Assembly (NCBI GenBank): GCA_032718475.1 | Contig: JAUCBJ010003738.1 | Coordinates: 1 to 22,440 of the forward strand | DNA from: Nemertoderma westbladi | Lineage: Eukaryota; Xenacoelomorpha; Nemertodermatida; Nemertodermatidae | Reading direction: 5' to 3' | DNA length: 22,440 nucleotides | Part shown: piece after piece, positions 18,590 to 22,440 of the stretch | Layout of the letters: the number at the start of each line of letters is the position of its first letter | How positions within the stretch are numbered: the stretch's first letter is position 1 | The notes under the pieces: model-generated | What the model saw: only the letters and a program-made list of their open reading frames with translations | Told to the model about the DNA's origin: nothing | Databases searched by the model: none | Made by a program: the position numbers and the translations under genes

Positions 18590-19045
18590 ACCGGTACAGG
18601 AAGACTAACAATTACTTTCATTTTAAAATTCCCAGCATTGTAATCTCTCCACCATGTCCTGGAATATAGTGTCGAGATTAATATATGTAAACTGTCGATA
18701 TCCAAATAAAAATATCGATATCGTTACATATTTGGAATCCTTGCACGCACAGCTTTCACATTGCTACCAAGCGATCCAGCTATATCAAGCTACCAGCTAT
18801 AAGGTATAATAATAACTGCAGTCCGAGTGGTGCAATATCGCAGGAGATACTTTCTTTTTTAAACGCTTGCAGCTAAAGATTGAAAGCAAAAATAAAAGTT
18901 CGGATTCACCCACGAAGTGGTCGGGAGATGAAACTATCTCTGTTACAACTTTCATGCATTCTCATTAAGATTTGTAGAAAATTGTGGGGGGTCCAGGTGC
19001 CTGAATAACGAGTGAACCACTATTTATTCCAGAACATGGTGTAAT
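18590..19045 (+). mobile_element. Partial copy (right arm) of the palindromic family
   Basis: Shares with 16500-16830, in order, TTTGGAATCCTTGCACG, the TGGTGCAATATCG / GGTGCAATATCGC block, TTTAAACGCTTGCAGCTAAA, GATTGAAAGCAAAAATAAAA, TTCACCCACGAAGTGGTCGG, AGATGAAACTATCTCTGTT, TTTCATGCATTCTCATTAAG, ATTTGTAGAAAATTG and CCAGAACATGGTGTA. The segment corresponding to the minisatellite unit is single copy here and reads CGAAGTGGTCGGGAGATG. No matching left arm is visible nearby. Confidence 0.75.
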
Positions 19046-19439
19046 TAAGTGATAGATTATAGACTATAAGTAATAATAGTTTAATTATTATTCAAACCAG
19101 TTTATCCCAAACTCTATGTGTTTTACTATTTATAATATTTATTAGTGTAATAATTTATTTGTTGCTTAGATTTATTGTGCACAAAACAATTAATTAGATT
19201 TCGATTTGTCTTTCTCTCGCAAATGTTAACAAATTTAAAGGATTTAAGGCGGGTTAACCTCAGGAATATTAACAAATAGTCAGTCCTATAGAAAACAAAT
19301 GAATTGTGTTCTTTTTATATTATTTGTAAAATGGAATGGTCTTCGATTCACATACTTACTGTATTGGTTGTCTCATGGATCTGGAATTATTATTGTCCTA
19401 ATTCAGTGACATGGACGGACAGCTCACCTCCTGCCTAAT

Positions 19440-19531
19440 TGTAATAATTTCGGGCATTCTTTTTTGCAACTTTCAAACGCCCATATCTCAGCCAGCTGTC
19501 TTAACGGTTGTAGCTAAAGATTGAAAGCGCC
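19440..19531 (+). mobile_element. Short fragment of the palindromic family
   Basis: AACGCCCATATCTCAGC and GGTTGTAGCTAAAGATTGAA then AGCGC match the right arm of the copy at 16099-16695 (GAATGCCCATATCTCAGC, TTGTAGCTAAAGATTGAAAG). The middle has been lost. It ends at a poly-G run. Confidence 0.6.
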
Positions 19532-19549
19532 GGGGGGGGGGGGGGGGGG
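19532..19549 (+). repeat. Poly-G run, 18 nt
   Basis: Directly abuts the truncated element fragment ending GATTGAAAGCGCC and is followed by TCAGTTCATTGG. Confidence 0.95.
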
Positions 19550-19932
19550 TCAGTTCATTGGATTTAAGAAAAATTATAATTCAGAATATTGTCTGGAGGA
19601 GTGTTCCTCTATGTGTAAGCCTGGGAATACTCATTAGTGATATTTTGGCAACAACAATCAGTAGTATTTATCATCCAATAAATAGTTAATTTAAAAGGTT
19701 TCTTAGCAACACAATTATTGTAATACAGTAGGAAATTATTTCCTTTTCAAAATAAATTGCAGTTTTATAATAAATGTTGCGCACAAATTAATTGTTTCTG
19801 TTAAGAAGCTTGTTTATATGTTTGACATGGAGATGTGTTGCATCTTCATATAATAAACTGGTAAAAGGATTTGATATACTTATACCTATAACTCTTATTT
19901 ACCAATAACAGTATCGATTAGACCCATAGACC

Positions 19933-20193
19933 ATGTCGATTAAATCACGCAGCCGTTGCTTCACCATCTGGGCCAACATGCGTATCCATGACTACCACTC
20001 TCCGCCAATGGGTGATGTTCTAATGGATATCGTTACGGGGGCTTACCTTAGAGACATATTGCATAGTTACACGGCCAAACCATTGCGTCGGCTGGATTCC
20101 ATGGACGGGTTGACACAGACGCAGGTGCAGACTCGAGTGGAATGGGCCTTGGACGAGTTGAAGAGGTTCAAGATAGTTAGTGAAGAACTTAAG
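19933..20193 (+). CDS. CH-domain-like protein, first coding exon
   Basis: The ATG at 19933 has A at -3 and is preceded in frame by TAG at 19927-19929, so translation should start here. The 87 codons read MSIKSRSRCFTIWANMRI, then DVLMDIVTGAYLRDILHSYT, AKPLRRLDSMDGL and VEWALDELKRFKIVSEELK. The pattern of a Phe-x-x-Trp-x-Asn start, an Asp-Ile-x-x-Gly-x-x-Leu block and a Val-x-x-Ala-Leu-x-x-Leu-Lys helix is that of a calponin-homology domain (actin- or microtubule-binding fold). It is compatible with the atypical CH domains of spindle and ciliary proteins. I cannot name the protein. The exon ends in phase 0 at AAG|GTAAAT. A likely acceptor, ACAG, ends at 19911, so an upstream untranslated exon or a trans-spliced leader is possible. 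Confidence 0.65.
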
Positions 20194-20785
20194 GTAAATA
20201 GTTTAAAAATAATTGTATATTTATAAATTTATTTTATTTACCGATTATTCTCTGCTTAAATATAAATTTATGGGCCCAGTGCCTTAAAGTTTAGGAAATA
20301 GTCCTGTCGTAACCCGATAGATCCTCTTTCTTATCTGTTTAGCTTTAAGACAGTGGAGGCGCCACACTAACTCCCAATGTAGAATGCACTCTCTACCCAA
20401 CTATTTTCTTTTATTAGCCCAGCATGTCCGGTTTTCATTACACCGGGTCCCAACTGAAGCAAGTCCCTTACAATTAATAGCTGAACAAATATTTAGGTAG
20501 TACTGAGGGATTGTCACCCAAATTTATATTTATAAAAATATGTTTTGGGTGGCTGCAGCCACACCTTTGTCACACCAACTCAAACAAGTTGTAGGCCTAT
20601 TATATCGGTAAATATAACCTGAAATCAAATTCTTTACATTATTATTTATATTCTGTAGGCCTACCTCATGGTTATAGACTATTAAGGATTCAAATTTAAA
20701 TTTTAATCATTTTACAAATGTTTCTCATATGAACGACTGAATAGTAGGCTAGTTGCTCAAGATATAATATTATAAAATATTTCAG
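20194..20785 (+). other. Intron of the CH-domain-like gene
   Basis: 592 bp, GTAAAT donor to ATATTTCAG acceptor, phase 0. It contains a 14-bp perfect palindrome (GTGGCTGCAGCCAC, 20549-20562) and two GTAGGCCTA words. No coding is seen. Confidence 0.7.
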
Positions 20786-21011
20786 ATAAAAGCTAAAATG
20801 TTCGCAATGCGAAGTCATGAGCAAATATTAACTTTACTCTGGGAATTGGTAAGCTATGATGTTGCGTTGCTATGGGAACGTATTGACTACCTACTCCTGG
20901 ACTCTGACGAACTAATGACGTCAGCACCTTTTCGATGGGTCCCAAACCCTCCACCAGTTGTCGCGAAGAAGAAAGCAGTTCGAATGGATCAAACAACAGC
21001 CCTACTGACAG
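20786..21011 (+). CDS. CH-domain-like protein, second coding exon
   Basis: After TTTCAG the frame reads IKAKMFAMRSHEQILTLLWE, LVSYDVALLWERIDYLLLDS, then DELMTSAPFRWVPNPPP and KKKAVRMDQTTALLTG. HEQILTLLWELV fits the last helix of a CH domain, where G/Q-x-x-L-x-LLW-x-L is typical. What follows is not CH-like to me. Two ends are possible. If CTGACAG|GTGAAT is used as a donor, the exon stops at 21011 (phase 1) and the gene continues beyond the array and probably the window. If it is not spliced, the frame ends three codons later at TAG 21017-21019, giving a complete protein of 164 residues with an AATAAA only 15 bp after the stop. The last 21 bp of the exon are part of the 48-bp repeat array. Confidence 0.6.
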
Positions 21012-22196
21012 GTGAATAGAAAACAAAAGTATTCAATAAAACAACAGCCCTACTGGCAGTTCAATAGAAAACGAAAGTATTCAATAAAACAACAGCCCTA
21101 CTGACAGGTGAATAGAAAACGAAAGTATTCAATAAAACAACAGCCCTACTGACAGGTGAATAGAAAACAAAAGTATTCAATAAAACAACAGCCCTACTGA
21201 CAGGTGAATAGAAAACGAAAGTATTCAATAAACAACAGCCCTACTGGCAGTTCAATAGAAAACGAAAGTATTCAATAAAACAACAGCCCTACTGACAGGT
21301 GAATAGAAAACGAAAGTATTCAATAAAACAACAGCCCTACTGACAGGTGAATAGAAAACGAAAGTATTCAATAAAACAACAGCCCTACTGACAGGTGAAT
21401 AGAAAACAAAAGTATTCAATAAAACAACAGCCCTACTGGCAGTTCAATAGAAAACGAAAGTATTCAATAAAACAACAGCCATACTGACAGGTAAATAGAA
21501 AACGAAAATATTCAATAAAACAACAGCCCTACTGACAGGTGAATAGAAAACAAAAGTATTCAATAAAACAACAGCCCTACTGACAGGTGAATAGAAAACA
21601 AAAGTATTCAATAAAACAACAGCCCTACTGGCAGTTCAATAGAAAACGAAAGTATTCAATAAAACAACAGCCCTACTGGCAGTTCAATAGAAAACGAAAG
21701 TATTCAATAAAACAACAGCCCTACTGACAGGTGAATAGAAAACGAAAGTATTCAATAAAACAACAGCCCTACTGGCAGTTCAATAGAAAACGAAAGTATT
21801 CAATAAAACAACAGCCCTACTGACAGGTGAATAGAAAACGAAAGTATTCAATAAAACAACAGCCCTACTGGCAGGTGAATAGAAAACGAAAGTATTCAAT
21901 AAAACAACAGCCCTACTGGCAGTTCAATAGAAAACGAAGTATTCAATAAAACAACAGCCCTACTGACAGGTGAATAGAAAACGAAAGTATTCAATAAAAC
22001 AACAGCCCTACTGACAGGTGAATAGAAAACAAAAGTATTCAATAAAACAACAGCCCTACTGGCAGTTCAATAGAAAACGAAAGTATTCAATAAAACAACA
22101 GCCCTACTGGCAGTTCAATAGAAAACGAAAGTATTCAATAAAACAACAGCCCTACTGGCAGTTCAATAGAAAACAAAAGTATTCAATAAAACAACA
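20991..22196 (+). repeat. 48-bp minisatellite made from an exon end and its splice donor, 25 units
   Basis: Unit 1 overlaps the last 21 bp of the preceding exon (AAACAACAGCCCTACTGACAG), its donor (GTGAAT) and about 27 bp of following DNA (AGAAAACAAAAGTATTCAATA). The 24 later units repeat this at 48-bp spacing (47 in two cases). Fifteen units in all keep CAG|GTGAAT or CAG|GTAAAT. Ten have CTGGCAGTTCAAT, which destroys the GT. By eye the order is D S D D D S D D D S D D D S S D S D D S D D S S S (D donor kept, S lost; unit 19 is a hybrid with GGCAGGTGAAT). Every unit holds one AATAAA (first at 21035-21040). Because 48 is a multiple of 3 and the S type lacks the TGA, the final S-rich stretch is an open frame with no biological meaning I can support. 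Confidence 0.95.
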
Positions 22197-22440
22197 CGTT
22201 CGTGGGGCCTTCGCGCAGCACGAGGTCCAGTTATGAGATACAAATTAAAATTAAGCGACTGTATCACAAAATCAGGTTTTGAGAAATTTACCCACACCAC
22301 CAATCAATCAAAGAAAGGGGGACAGTACGTGTTCACCCCTTTTAATCCCCCCCCCCCCCCCCCCCCACCCTTCTCAACCACCAATACATAACCGTGACAT
22401 CTACCACCCACGGAAGGGTAGAACGAACTTATTTCCAATC
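22197..22440. other. Non-coding DNA after the array (intron or 3' flank)
   Basis: Begins with a 21-bp word (22202-22222, GGGGCCTTCGCGCAGCACG core) that is the exact inverse of 174-194, suggesting a dispersed-element end. The rest is AT-rich up to a poly-C run. No coding is seen. Confidence 0.6.
22347..22366 (+). repeat. Poly-C run, 20 nt
   Basis: Preceded by CACCCCTTTTAAT and followed by ACCCTTCTCAACC. Together with the run at 15630 it is one of two in C orientation. Confidence 0.95.

Larger units (their letters stand above)
18273..19932. other. 3' flank of AP-3 beta and intergenic DNA
   Basis: 18273-18589 should hold the AP-3 beta 3' UTR but shows no clear poly(A) signal. 18590-19045 and 19440-19530 are element copies. 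19046-19440 and 19550-19900 are AT-rich with no coding I can support. A polypyrimidine stretch and ACAG at 19908-19911 form a plausible splice acceptor 21 bp before the ATG of the next gene. Confidence 0.6.

Noticed and set aside
18705-18710. AATAAA as the AP-3 beta poly(A) signal
   Set aside because: It lies inside a copy of the palindromic element more than 430 bp after the stop, and the same word is part of the repeat family. Possible, but not supportable without transcript data.
20991-22196. CRISPR-like appearance of the 48-bp array, and an open frame at 22018-22236 through it
   Set aside because: A tandem repeat without spacers. The frame is open only because the unit is a multiple of 3 and the last copies lack TGA.

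Overview
This is nuclear DNA from an animal, most likely an invertebrate. It holds exons with canonical GT/AG junctions and consistent phases, separated by AT-rich introns of 0.3 to 7.5 kb that are packed with palindromic mobile elements and minisatellites. I cannot name the species from sequence alone. The GC-rich exons in AT-rich introns and the recurring word TAGGCCTA fit a marine invertebrate, but that is only an impression.

The main gene, on the + strand, is the 3' part of an AP-3 adaptor complex beta subunit (AP3B1/AP3B2 family). Five exons lie at 1338-1891, 2199-2518, 10033-10450, 14880-15498 and 17648-18272. Joined, they give 844 uninterrupted residues ending at TAG 18270-18272. They cover the second part of the adaptin trunk, the Ser/Asp/Glu-rich hinge and the C-terminal region. 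The N-terminal exons lie upstream of the window.

A second gene starts at ATG 19933 on the same strand, about 1.66 kb downstream. Exons 19933-20193 and 20786-21011 encode what looks like a calponin-homology (CH) domain. The end of its second exon, with its 5' splice donor, is amplified into a 25-copy, 48-bp array (20991-22196). Every unit also carries AATAAA, so it is open whether the gene continues past this array or ends with a stop just before it.

The introns are the most unusual part. Intron 2519-10032 holds a palindromic element (about 2550-5890) in which a short segment of the right arm has expanded into about 68 units of 41 or 32 bp (3164-5858), including an exact-looking 1007-bp higher-order duplication. 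It also holds a small inverted-repeat element (6312-6576) and a 2.7-kb foldback-like element (7199-9881). The arms of that element are arrays of 53-bp repeats in opposite orientation, and a smaller inverted-repeat element is nested in its core. Intron 10451-14879 carries a degenerate tandem repeat of about 466 bp that is rich in TGATCA-like words, and a small inverted-repeat element. Intron 15499-17647 consists largely of nested inverted repeats. Further copies of the first palindromic family lie at 18590-19045 and 19440-19530. Eight homopolymer G or C runs, each 18 or 20 bases long, are scattered through the non-coding DNA.

I see no tRNA, rRNA, CRISPR array or bacterial-type operon.
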